Source: Doris montereyensis
Lineage: Eukaryota; Mollusca; Gastropoda; Nudibranchia; Dorididae
Reading direction: 5' to 3'
NCBI GenBank assembly: GCA_037039925.1
Contig: JAXRKP010001008.1
Coordinates: 111,001-175,000, forward strand
DNA length: 64,000 nt
In this document: piece after piece, positions 57,701-64,000 of the stretch
Numbering within the stretch: position 1 is the stretch's first letter
Layout: each line of letters begins with the position of its first letter
Notes under the pieces: generated by a model
Told to the model about the DNA's origin: nothing
The model's database searches: none
The model's input: only the letters and a program-made list of their open reading frames with translations
Program-made: the position numbers and the translations under genes

Positions 57701-60061
57701 CTTTAATATTGATCAAAATCTGTAGTAAAAATGACACCACCTTTAATATTGAGCAAAATCTGTAGCAAAAGATGACACCACCTTTAATATTGAGCAAACT
57801 TACTTTAATATTGAGCAAACATCTGTAGCAAAAGATGACACCACCTTTCTAATCAATCGAAAGACATTGAAGAGGAATCAAAACTTACTCTATCAACTTT
57901 TGTTTCCCTTTTTCTTGGTCTGCGTCAGGGAAACTGTGGAGGAAAAGCAGTAATACAGATGAGGAAAACAGCGTGACAAGATTCTTGACATTTTAAAATA
58001 CGACAGACAACTAAAATTTATGGAACGGACAAAGAGCCATGTCACGTTTTTCTCCATCCCCCGTCATCCCAACCCGTATTATCCTCCCACCTCGTCTTCC
58101 AGTTGTCACACATTTCTAAAAATTGGCTGATCACAGCCAGGACTAGGAGGTATCGAGCAGGCATTTATTTGAATGACATCAGTGACGGCTCTTTCTACTT
58201 TCAGTTTAAGATTAGAATGAATGCATTGTAGTTGAAGATTGGTGCATTGAAGGTATCGACAGACACATATGTTTGATGTACGAGCTATCAAGCAGCTTTT
58301 TAAAATCAAAGCATGGATAAAAGGGTCAGACCTCACAATTTGTGCAGTCTCTAATATTTCCTTTTCTTTGGTATGTTCACAATATAGCCATGTTTCCAGT
58401 CTTTTGGGATTTCTTCTGTTTCTCTGATTTACGTGAAAACCCGTGGGGGAAAAAAGGGGGGGGGGGGGGGTAGACCAGCTCACATTTATAACAATTCTAT
58501 TTTACAATGGGGTGACCGATAAATAAAGGAAAGTTGTATTATAATAATCAAGCCTACTTCCTGTATAGTTCTTTAGTACGTTAGCATAAATGATGGACAA
58601 ACACCCTTTGGAAATAGACTCAACCGAGTGCCTTTTGGACGTAAGCTTTGAGTCTGATTGAACGCATCCTTTTTCCTGTTTAACGCAACAAAAGCGCCTC
58701 GGCCCTTTTTTTTGTGTATTACGGTTGACCCAGGAAGCGCGGCAGATCCTATATTTAGGCTGCCGTCACCGGCACGGGAAGTGCGCAGGCCCTATATTTA
58801 GGGCCATACACCTAGGTGTCTTTAATGAAAACTTCCACTTTCCTTACATGGTTTATGACGTAGTTTGACCTTTGAGTTCATAGTTAAACAACAGCCAATG
58901 AAATTACAATTTATTTTAAGTCGTGGCTTTCCCGGTAGCCTCGTTATCCTTATTCATGTTAGTGACGCTTTCCCATTCAATACACTTCGTGCAAGCCTAA
59001 ATTGATTACACTGTAGCTTATGGACTAAGACAAACGTAGTAGGTAGAAGTTAGCACTTGACTTTCTTTATTTACATTCCAAAGTCCACGGGAAATAGAGA
59101 CGTGACGTCACACCAAGATACACACATAAAAAGTAAGACGATGACAAGACACATAACACGAGATTGGGTTGGAGAGTAGGGAACGCCACAACACACCTAT
59201 CGCTGCTATTGTTTAACCCTTAGTTTAAATTTGTCTTGTTACAATAACATCTCAATATATATTCCTTATTCTTTCAACTTATACAAAATGCATCATGTTT
59301 TATTGGTGTTTTAAACATCTGTAAATGTGAACTCATTGTTCAAACTGAGCCTAAATCGTAGCTTCCCCGTTGCACACACTCGTTTTTCCTGCAGATTATG
59401 GAGCAACAACTCAATGTAAGAAGTTCATTTTCCAGTTACACCGCAAGCTCTACTTGGGTTAATAAATGGTAAACAAAAATCATTTTAAAATAAAGAAGAT
59501 TAAAAGAGGATGATGAGCGCAAGACAGTAAGAAGGCAACAAGCAGGAGGAATATTCAGGCCGATCTTGACACATCCTTCCTTCTCGTCAAATGCCGGGCA
59601 TCGCTCTGAGAGGTCTGTAGCAGGCACACGGGGAATCCTGGGCATAGCTCTCAACAATGCTGCAGGAAACCGGTATAGCCCTCTTACCTTACCCAGGGTG
59701 GGGTAAGAAGGGGTCGGCCAACTGTGTGTCAGGGATAGTGATAGATCTTAAAATAAAGGCCGGGCCCCAACTATGATACGTATTCCTATCGAAATCCCTA
59801 AGAACCTAGATCTCGATTTTCTAGATTCGTAATCCAATTCCTGACACCGACGATATTGACTGTGACTACCACTACCACTAACAGACTCTGATGGAGTCAG
59901 TGTCTCGATCTAGAATCTAAATTTCTAGTCTCCTGTCCCCTCGGGCTCACGATGGTGCAAATTAAGCTTTTTAAAAACATAAGATTACTTTAGATCAAAA
60001 GCTCTTTCTTCCCTAAGGTAAAAACCATCATACTTCTCTTGTCTCTCTTTGATTTCGGCAT
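33691..60061 (-). CDS. MRTO4: MRTO4, ribosome assembly factor (eight coding exons, frame broken in exons 2-4)
   Basis: Whole-gene span on the minus strand. The product belongs to the ribosomal protein L10/P0-related MRTO4 (Mrt4) family. It is a nucleolar trans-acting factor that holds the P-stalk site on pre-60S particles until P0 replaces it. The start [35 protein letters not shown], a NPEQCRIL segment and KLFG with a downstream MW all match the family in order. Coding exons are 60034-60061, 57889-57933, 56847-56946, 55807-55957, 55073-55224, 45797-45873, 42586-42712 and 33691-33806. They total 796 bp, against 239 residues in human; the acidic tail is longer here. Splice phases agree at every junction except exon 2/3. 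Exons 2, 3 and 4 carry indels that break the frame. Introns are mostly minisatellite. It is either a decaying copy or a sequence with assembly errors. Confidence 0.9.
34250..42186. repeat. 23-bp minisatellite array, 7.9 kb, inside MRTO4 intron 7
   Basis: About 345 copies of GGACAAATGTTAAAGATTCT plus ACT. Variant classes cluster: TTCTACTGG and CCTACTGG dominate to about 37 kb, TTCTAATGG at 37.6-38.2 kb, and TTTTAATAGAC at 38.69-38.95 kb (about a dozen near-identical copies). TCACACTGG and TCACAGTGG/AGTAGAC dominate at 40.3-42.19 kb. No long frame is open. Confidence 0.97.
42225..42349. mobile_element. MITE-like element with short inverted ends
   Basis: The left end GGTCGCGCGTCCA and the reverse complement of the right end, GGCAGCGCGTCCA, differ at two positions, giving ~13-bp terminal inverted repeats around a 125-bp element. 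The flanks are TTA and TGA, which may be a decayed 3-bp target duplication of PIF/Harbinger type; that assignment is inference. It shares internal motifs with 11120-11400. Confidence 0.5.
42586..42712 (-). CDS. MRTO4: MRTO4 coding exon 7
   Basis: 127 bp with the acceptor TTTTTGTTCAG and the donor GTGAGT. Encodes [18 protein letters not shown], matching the KLFG-x-MA-F-x-x-T...MW motif that precedes the acidic tail in MRTO4, then [11 protein letters not shown]. It leaves one base of a split codon, which joins exon 8 in phase as Pro. A 22-bp array starts almost at the acceptor. Confidence 0.9.
42722..44080. repeat. 22-bp minisatellite array inside MRTO4 intron 6
   Basis: About 61 copies of AATAAGTCAAAGACAAGACA plus GC, with variants AATATAGG, AAGTGAGC and AAAACAAGAC. 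It begins within about 15 bp of the exon 7 acceptor, and the repeat shares AAAGACAAGACA with the intron's own 3' end. Confidence 0.96.
44081..45796. other. Rest of MRTO4 intron 6
   Basis: AT-rich. Several open frames of 60-118 codons occur here with no recognised domain. A 15-bp direct repeat TGACAGCGTTGTTCA lies at about 45591 and 45630. It contains the acidic reading frame described separately. Confidence 0.4.
45160..45390 (-). pseudogene. Acidic reading frame, possibly a transposase N-terminus
   Basis: On the minus strand, ATG starts [15 protein letters not shown], then an in-frame stop. The frame continues [11 protein letters not shown] and an Asp/Glu/Ser-rich stretch to a TAG at 45160. 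A Ser-rich start, LTA-x-x-AL-x-L and an acidic run are seen at the N-terminus of some piggyBac-type transposases. No DDD catalytic core or terminal repeats are visible, so this is a weak suggestion. Confidence 0.3.
45797..45873 (-). CDS. MRTO4: MRTO4 coding exon 6
   Basis: 77 bp between the acceptor GTTTCAG and the donor GTAAGT. It completes Gly from exon 5 and encodes [20 protein letters not shown] followed by QCRIL, aligning with the family's V-L-x-x-x-x-VC-x-GD-LTPEQAR-L segment. It ends in phase 0, matching exon 7. Exon 5 lies 9.2 kb upstream across an intron filled with repeats. Confidence 0.9.
45874..46685. other. MRTO4 intron 5, proximal part
   Basis: About 810 bp without repeats or recognised coding sequence. 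A short TA-rich tract lies near 46585-46620. Confidence 0.4.
46686..50685. repeat. 52/54-bp minisatellite array, 4 kb, inside MRTO4 intron 5
   Basis: About 76 copies with AACAACTATGTCATAGACAC then CACAACACTACTTAATG and TTATCTATGAAATAC. Two length forms exist, differing by a CT insertion (ATCTATG or ATCTCTATG). T/C variation (AATGTT or AATGCT) and AACTAC/AACAAC variation are interspersed. Copies are very homogeneous. Short open frames arise from runs of 54-bp units. Confidence 0.97.
50741..51930. repeat. 41-bp minisatellite array inside MRTO4 intron 5
   Basis: About 29 copies of CTTGCAATTTAACCTAAATA then CTGCTTGTACCAGTAATATTT. The last five or six copies switch to CTGCTGGTGCCAGTAACATTT. Confidence 0.96.
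51931..52320. other. Spacer with A-homopolymer
   Basis: An AATAAA followed by about 16 more As lies at 51999-52018. A 65-codon plus frame (52051-52248) shows no domain I recognise. Confidence 0.35.
52325..52480 (-). mobile_element. Mariner-like transposase C-terminal fragment
   Basis: On the minus strand I read [15 protein letters not shown] and then, after a one-base shift, [18 protein letters not shown]. These match the SPDLSP-x-DFFLWG...Y-x-x-RP segment near the third catalytic acid of Tc1/mariner-type transposases. Only this piece remains. It lies in MRTO4 intron 5. Confidence 0.75.
52521..53035. other. Spacer in MRTO4 intron 5
   Basis: About 515 bp, no gene or repeat recognised. Confidence 0.4.
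53036..53225 (+). mobile_element. tRNA-derived SINE with well-preserved tRNA-like head
   Basis: The head GCCAGGTGGCTGAGTGGTTA contains an A-box. CCCGGGTTCCAATCCTGGC contains a B-box, and GCCAGG can pair with CCTGGC as an acceptor-like stem, as in class II (Leu/Ser-type) tRNAs. The anticodon arm does not fold cleanly. A non-tRNA body follows (CACCCAGTTGTAAATGGGTA), of a kind I associate with molluscan SINEs. It lies in intron 5, opposite to the gene. Confidence 0.75.
53245..53700. repeat. GA-rich microsatellite with ACAGAGAT interruptions
   Basis: A pure GA run at about 53303-53386 is followed by (GACA)/(GATA)-interrupted GA and three copies of a ~60-bp segment around GAAGCAGAGAAATATAGAGA. 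Confidence 0.93.
53701..54243. repeat. ~32-bp G-rich minisatellite
   Basis: About 17 copies of GACACAGAGAGAAAGAGAGG then GGAGTGGGGGG, with G-run length varying from unit to unit. It is G-rich on plus, and therefore C-rich in the MRTO4 pre-mRNA. Confidence 0.96.
54244..55072. other. MRTO4 intron 5, distal part, with GA tract at 54702-54793
   Basis: Mostly unassigned sequence with a C-run near 54448 and a ~90-bp (GA)n run followed by CTCTCT. Near 54960-55050 a GAGGAGA/TTTGAGGAGA motif is repeated loosely. Confidence 0.6.
55073..55224 (-). CDS. MRTO4: MRTO4 coding exon 5
   Basis: Fully open, 152 bp, phase 2 in and phase 1 out. Encodes [14 protein letters not shown], then a VVLEEGPL segment, then [17 protein letters not shown]. 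These match the family's DYARAG and [15 protein letters not shown] motifs almost exactly; they belong to the insertion domain of the L10/P0-like fold. GC-rich third positions contrast with the introns. The donor GTTTGT is weaker than the others. Confidence 0.93.
55605..55770 (-). mobile_element. tRNA-derived SINE in MRTO4 intron 4, minus strand
   Basis: On the minus strand, GGCTTTGATGGCCTAGCTGT contains an A-box-like TGGCCTAGC, and GGTTCGAATC (55705-55714) is an exact B-box. A body follows (GGGCCTTGGGAAAGACGTTT). It has the same orientation as the host gene. Confidence 0.7.
55807..55957 (-). CDS. MRTO4: MRTO4 coding exon 4, with one extra base
   Basis: Begins [13 protein letters not shown] and, after a frame change, continues [18 protein letters not shown] and GLLCTN to the donor GTAAGA. 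This is the FGKNKVM-ALG and NLH-V...GLLFTN core of the L10-like domain. The exon is 151 bp where its phases require a multiple of three. An AAA where AA would keep the frame (55912-55914) is the likely site. The acceptor and the first 27 coding bases lie within a 56-bp unit present three times in tandem (55931-56096). Confidence 0.88.
55931..56096. repeat. 56-bp tandem triplication covering the exon 4 acceptor
   Basis: Three near-identical 56-bp copies at 55931-55986, 55987-56042 and 56043-56096. Each carries the acceptor CTACAAACAG (minus strand) and the first 27 coding bases of MRTO4 exon 4. The exon-proximal copy is continuous with the true exon. Confidence 0.93.
56097..56846. other. MRTO4 intron 3
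   Basis: About 750 bp, AT-rich, no repeat or gene recognised. Confidence 0.4.
56847..56946 (-). CDS. MRTO4: MRTO4 coding exon 3, with frameshift near its 3' end
   Basis: The acceptor TTTGAATAG is followed by IQDT and [17 protein letters not shown], the conserved VD-Y-x-x-x-F-x-FSV-NMRN block of the L10-like domain, then QLK. The conserved WKHSR follows but in a shifted frame: 11 nt separate the LK codons from the Trp codon, where the family has 15. The last two bases, AG, join exon 4 to complete Arg. The donor is GTTGGT. The in-frame stop just upstream of the acceptor rules out a longer exon. Confidence 0.82.
57190..57850. repeat. 42-bp minisatellite in MRTO4 intron 2
   Basis: About 15 copies of GCAAAAGATGACACCACCTT then TAATATTGAGCAAATATCTGT A. 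It ends 38 bp before the exon 2 boundary. The unit length is a multiple of three, which leaves frames open on both strands. Confidence 0.95.
57889..57933 (-). CDS. MRTO4: MRTO4 coding exon 2, shortened
   Basis: The acceptor TTTTCCTCCACAG is followed by codons for SLTQTKKKG, matching the family's SLT-T-KKG segment, and the donor GTAAGT is perfect. After Gly the expected LE-x-KQ-x-LIE stretch is damaged. AAACAAAAGTTGATAGA is recognisable but in another frame. Measured from the SLT motif to the VD of exon 3, the joined exons are about 14 nt shorter than in human MRTO4, so the frame is lost here. The exon is 45 bp. Confidence 0.75.
57934..58312. other. MRTO4 intron 1, gene-distal part
   Basis: No repeat recognised. 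The LINE fragment follows. Confidence 0.4.
58313..58425 (-). mobile_element. RTE-like LINE fragment in MRTO4 intron 1
   Basis: About 110 bp, nearly the same as 62872-62983 of the larger element (for example ATGGATAAAAGGGTCAGACC and CCATGTTTCCAGTCTTTTGG in both). The minus-strand translation includes [18 protein letters not shown], matching the larger copy. Confidence 0.85.
58426..60033. other. MRTO4 intron 1, promoter-proximal part
   Basis: About 1.6 kb. A G-run lies at about 58458-58470. Two CTATATTTAG boxes at 58749-58758 and 58792-58801 lie in a GC-richer patch. No coding sequence is recognised; a 73-codon minus frame at 59436-59657 shows no domain. Confidence 0.4.
60034..60061 (-). CDS. 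MRTO4: MRTO4 coding exon 1
   Basis: Encodes MPKSKRDKR, the near-invariant N-terminus of the family (basic, nucleolar-targeting type), then one base of the next codon before the donor GTATGA. The start ATG (60061-60059) has A at -3 and C at +5. The frame stays open upstream to another ATG at 60247, but the conserved MPKSKR start makes 60061 the likely one. It joins exon 2 in phase: A|TT gives Ile, where human has Val. Confidence 0.88.
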
Positions 60062-60410
60062 TTTGTTTTTCCTTTTGACAAGTGTTGATTCTACAAACAA
60101 GCCAAACAGATTCACACGTGAGTCGGTAAAGGCCTTCCACCAACCAAAACATTGGCTGTGACAGGAAGTGAAGGCGAGAGGGTGGATTTCCGTTCGTTTT
60201 GAGCAGAAATCTGGATATTGATACCAGCTAATGCCAACTAACGGCATTGTTTAACTGTTTACATAGAGCTGATAAATTCAGCATTTTCATTTATTTTTGC
60301 TATTGATAACAATTCAATTGATCATGAGCATATCCAGTACATCAATTTGTGTTTGCTCATCTTTTGGCTATCACGATGATATTATATTATAACATTCAAT
60401 CGGTTTATAA
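60062..60410 (-). promoter_or_regulatory. Presumptive MRTO4 5' UTR/promoter with CACGTG E-box
   Basis: The region upstream of the start codon. CACGTG at 60115-60120 lies 54 bp before the ATG. Perfect E-boxes close to the start are common in ribosome-biogenesis genes regulated by Myc-type bHLH factors. The palindrome is seen directly; its use is inferred. I see no clear TATA box. Confidence 0.4.
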
Positions 60411-60835
60411 TAATTCAATTCAATCATCTTTATTTACCCTTTTTAAAAAAAGGAAATGATAGTTATGTTATCACAATTTCCGTTTAAAACACAACAACAA
60501 AAGACATCAATGCATATAAATTATAAACAAATTTAACTGAAGTTAATCATTAAATAAATAAATTTTAGGAGAAAAATATATAACGATACAAAAGTGAGTA
60601 AATAAAAGTGCAGTGAAACAATATACATAAACAGTAATTAAAGACAAATCAACTTGGTTTCCTACACAATCATCAACTTATCATAAATCATTCATACTTC
60701 ATGCATCAATTTCCATTTCTTAAACATTGTAAGTTAAAGGCCATTACGCTTTCAAAGTTAAGTTTGGGGTCTATGCACATGATCAAGGTCTTTATATGAG
60801 CATCGCCGATGTGTATTGCCTTTTAGTTTTAGTGC
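60411..60835 (-). mobile_element. Probable LINE 3' tail, minus strand
   Basis: On the minus strand the AT-rich segment ends in GGGTAAATAAAGATGATTGA then ATTGAATT. A poly(A)-signal-like AATAAA running into a GATTGA/GAATT-type terminus resembles CR1-like 3' ends. No coding part is attached. Confidence 0.35.
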
Positions 60836-61005
60836 TGGCCTGGTCAGAATAAGATTATGAGTCAGTTCTACTGTCGATTGATATTTGTGCCGCTTTCGTT
60901 GAGCTACTTCCAATTCCACCTCTTCTCAACCACCATTGTATTTCTAAGTCTCTATACTTTGCAGTCTCCAGCATCTGTATGCATGTCTGCTGTCTGTCTG
61001 TTGTC

Positions 61006-61173
<168 letters not shown>

Positions 61174-61202
61174 CAAATCAACCGACAACGATAAAGAAAT
61201 AG

Positions 61203-61226
61203 ATAATAATAGTAATAATAATAATG

Positions 61227-61284
<58 letters not shown>

Positions 61285-61310
61285 AAATGATGATAATAAT
61301 AATGATTATA
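61203..61310. repeat. (AAT)n-rich microsatellite
   Basis: AAT/ATA repeats with GATAATGA interruptions, just before the plus-strand LINE remnant. Confidence 0.93.
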
Positions 61311-61334
61311 AACAACTTTATCGTTTAATTGACA

Positions 61335-62340
61335 CATCATTTTCATGGCTTACGGTATAGTTGGTGATATATTATGTTGGATTAAATCGTTCCTATCAAA
61401 TCGCAGTCGGAGAGTTAAAGTCAAAAATGAAGTTTCTGACTTGAGACCCATTAAAAGTGATGTTCATCAGGGAAGTCTGATAGGGCACCTCGTATTTATA
61501 CTACATGATATAAACGATCTTCCTAATACAATGAATTCTACCTGTAAAAGATTTTGGGGCGATACAAAAAAACTTTACTTCCAGGCTAAAACCATCAGGT
61601 ATTGCAGAATGATGTATACTCCTTGTTTATATCGTTTGGAAAGTGTCAATTGATTTTAATATTTCCATGTAAAGTCATGTATGTTATTGTGACAAATCCT
61701 ATGATTTCATATTTTGTTGACTCAACAAATCCATTGACTGGACTTTTGTAGAATCAGAAAAGGATCTTGGTGTAATCTTTGATAAAAATCTGAATTTTGA
61801 TGAACATATACATGAATGCATTAATAAGGCAAAAAGAATGTTTGGACTTATTTATATAAGTTTTTCATATATAGATGTAAATATGTTTTTACACTTTATA
61901 AAACTGTTATTCGACCTATACTGGAATATGGAAAATTGTATGGAGCCCTTTATTTAAACGGCAATCAGTTCTTTTAGAAAAAGTACAAAGACGAGCGACA
62001 AAAATTGGAGCATGGTGATCTGTCATATGATGTAAGATTGAATTTTTTTACTCCCTCACTAAAATACAGAAGAAAACGGGGGGTTGGATCTTATTCAATT
62101 CTATCAAATTGTTCGTAACATAGATAATTTTGGTTATAAATCATTTTTAAACTAATCTCATATAAAGTTTACTCGGGGGAAATAGATTTATGATTTATAT
62201 TACAGGAAGTTCTACTTTGTGAGACATAATGTTTTCATTATACGAACAGTCAAATTATGGAATAAGTTACTGTTCAAAACGAAACATGCAAACAATATTA
62301 ATTCTTTTTAAAATGCCATTGATATGGAGCTCTAAAATTT
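61335..62340 (+). mobile_element. Non-LTR retrotransposon remnant (Jockey/CR1-like reverse transcriptase)
   Basis: Plus-strand remains of the 3' half of a reverse-transcriptase gene. YGIVGDILCWIKSFLSNRS (near 61350) matches the YGI-G-LL-WI-FL-NR motif. SDVHQGSLIGHLVF (near 61460) corresponds to the SGVPQGSVLGPLLF motif B with substitutions, followed by INDLPN. FWGDTKKLY (near 61555) sits where FADDTKLY is expected, so one catalytic Asp is lost. Downstream, in other frames, come SEKDLGVIFDKNLNFDEHI, KAKRMFGLIY, LEYGK and LSYDVRLN. Stops and frameshifts make it inactive. The 5' part is missing. It abuts the oppositely oriented RTE-like element at about 62390. Confidence 0.82.
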
Positions 62341-62389
62341 AAAATATTTGTATGATGAATGAATGTGCATTGTTCTTATTGATTACTAT

Positions 62390-64000
62390 ATGTTCATTCA
62401 TTTTGAAAACTCCATGATTATTTTGAGATGTATGGGACATTTATAGGTCAAATGACCTACATCGTCTCTGAAAAGATATGATAAAACCTGATAAAACAAA
62501 AGAAATGGTGGTAATAGACATTCTTGATTGACTCCAGTAAGTATATTGACGGGTTCTGTGAGGGTTTTATAATGAATGAATTGGCATGTTGACTGTAGTA
62601 AACTAACTAATTTGTATGAGATTCCATGACATTTGAGTCGTTTCCACATTGTTGTACGATCTACACTATCACATGCTTTTTCCACGTCCATGAAGGTAAT
62701 ATAAAGCGGAGAATTCCATTCGGTTGATATTATTCAATTATAATACGTAAGGTGCATATGTGATACGTGCATGAACGGTCATGTCTGAATCCTGCCTGTT
62801 CTTCTCTGCGACGTCTATCGATCTCATTTTTGATCCTTTCTAATACAATTCTATAGAGGATTTTTCCCGGTATGGATAAAAGGGTCAGACCTCGTCAATT
62901 CGTGCAGTCTCTAATATTTTTCTTTCTTTGGTATGTTTACAATATAGCCATGTTTCCAGTCTTTTGGGATTTCTTCTGTTTCTCAAATCTTGTAATAAAG
63001 TTTATGGAGCTTGTCTACGGTTGTTCAATGGCTGCCTTTAGTGCTTCAGGAGGTATACCATCTGGTCCCGGTGCTTTGTTATTTTTTTAGTTTTGCTACA
63101 GTATTTGGATCTCTCTTTTTGATGATGGATCTGTATTGATTTCCAATATTGTCTCTGCTGGTGGAATGTCTTGAGAATCATTGGGTGCGGGACTGCTGAG
63201 GAGCTCTTCAAAGTATTATCTCCATCTGTGCAGTTGATCTTTTGTGTTAGTTAAAATTTTCCCTTTTATGTTTTGAACTGCTTGCTCAATAGTACGCCTT
63301 GTCCCAGTAAGTTTTCGAGTGATGTTGTAGAGTTATTTCATATTCTTTTGACCTGCTGCTGCTTCGGCTTGCTGTGCAAGTTATTCTTGGTGTTTTTTTC
63401 TTGTCCTGCTTCACGCTTTTTCTTATTTCTTTATGAGCCATATCATATTTTCCCTGTATCTTAGCTTTTGATGCTCTCGTCTTGCTGTTGTTTACCTTTG
63501 ATTTTAGGTCCTTTCTGATTAAAAAAAATCTTTTGCATTCTTTCTAATGTTATACAGTCCTTGTGCTGTCTTGTTTTCTTGCCCAGTATTTCATTGCAAG
63601 TGGTTTCCCGGGCTGCATTTTTTGTGTTTTCCATTCCTGTTCTGCCGAAAAGTCCTCTTGGATAAGGTTTGCTAATGGCGCGTAATGGTTTTTCAGTTGT
63701 ATTTGGAACACTTTCTTAGTCTGTCGGTCCTGTAATAGCTCAGTGTTGTATTTAAAACCAGTTTTATCAAATATCACTTTGTAGTTCTTTAACTTCAATT
63801 GAAAAGTCCCTACTAGTAAATGATGATCAGAGCCAACGTCTGCACCTCTCTTCTTTCGAACATCTCGCATGGATCTTCTAAACCTACTGCCAATGCAGAT
63901 GTGATCAATTTGATTCTCAATCTGATGATCTGGAGACACCAAGGTAACCTTGTGTACTCTTTTGTGCGGGAAGATGCTTCCCTAACCACAAGGCAATTGA
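62390..64000 (-). mobile_element. RTE-like non-LTR retrotransposon, minus strand, cut by window edge
   Basis: Read from the window end downward. The end of an APE-type endonuclease comes first: FPHKRVHKVT, VSPDHQIENQIDHICI and the catalytic GSDHHLLVG block, at 63960-63800. A linker (KYWARKQ) and connecting region with stops follow. Then come reverse-transcriptase fingers/palm: ETWLYCKHTKE, LLSIPGKILYRIVLERIK, EEQAGFRHDRS (near 62800), motif A DVEKACDSVDR (near 62680), and TGVNQECLLPPF for TGVRQGCLLSPF (near 62520). The usual ADD motif C is not found; the element appears truncated near 62400-62480. The N-terminal endonuclease lies beyond the window. Several frameshifts and stops are present. 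Confidence 0.85.

Noticed and set aside
60059..60247. Upstream ATG of MRTO4 at 60247 (62-residue N-terminal extension)
   Set aside because: The family starts at MPKSKR; the upstream stretch has no family similarity and would remove the normal N-terminus.

Overview
The window is metazoan nuclear DNA, most likely from a mollusc. That placement is inferred from the spliced animal-type gene, several tRNA-derived SINE families, L2/CR1-like and RTE-like non-LTR retrotransposons, and very long GA microsatellites. I cannot name a species. There is no prokaryotic-type gene organisation. Almost all long open frames here are by-products of tandem repeats and are not genes.

Layout, 1-33.6 kb: no gene is well supported. 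This half is a chain of minisatellite arrays: 44 bp and 42/54 bp (1-3.06 kb), 27 bp (4.5-10.76 kb), 22 bp (11.4-11.6), 45 bp (12.9-13.77), 51 bp (14.46-14.69), 50 bp (15.2-19.99), 25 bp (21.6-22.3), 38 bp (22.3-22.97), a ~43-bp modular unit (26.7-27.96) and 25 bp (29.33-32.99). Pure GA tracts and SINE copies lie between them. A 5'-truncated LINE (19.99-21.4 kb) splits one array. A short exon-like segment at 3364-3432 is the only coding hint in this half.

Layout, 33.7-60.1 kb: one spliced gene on the minus strand, which I recognise as MRTO4 (ribosome assembly factor, mRNA turnover 4 homologue). Eight coding exons can be read by eye, with GT/AG junctions; the junctions from exon 3 onward and exon 1-2 join in phase. 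Its introns carry 23-bp (8 kb), 22-bp, 52/54-bp (4 kb), 41-bp, ~32-bp and 42-bp arrays, two SINEs, a mariner-like fragment, a MITE-like element and a LINE fragment. Less than 1 kb of the 26.4-kb span is coding. Exons 1, 5, 6, 7 and 8 are open; exons 2, 3 and 4 each carry a frame-breaking length change. The locus is therefore either a decaying copy or is affected by assembly errors.

Layout, 60.1-64 kb: the presumptive MRTO4 promoter with a CACGTG box, a probable LINE 3' tail, CT/CA/AAT microsatellites, a plus-strand Jockey/CR1-like reverse-transcriptase remnant, and a minus-strand RTE-like element that runs off the end of the window.

Main biological point: several arrays share sequence with the SINE tail or intron splice region they adjoin. 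This suggests that minisatellites here were nucleated by SINE 3' ends or intron ends and then expanded, including inside a conserved ribosome-biogenesis gene.
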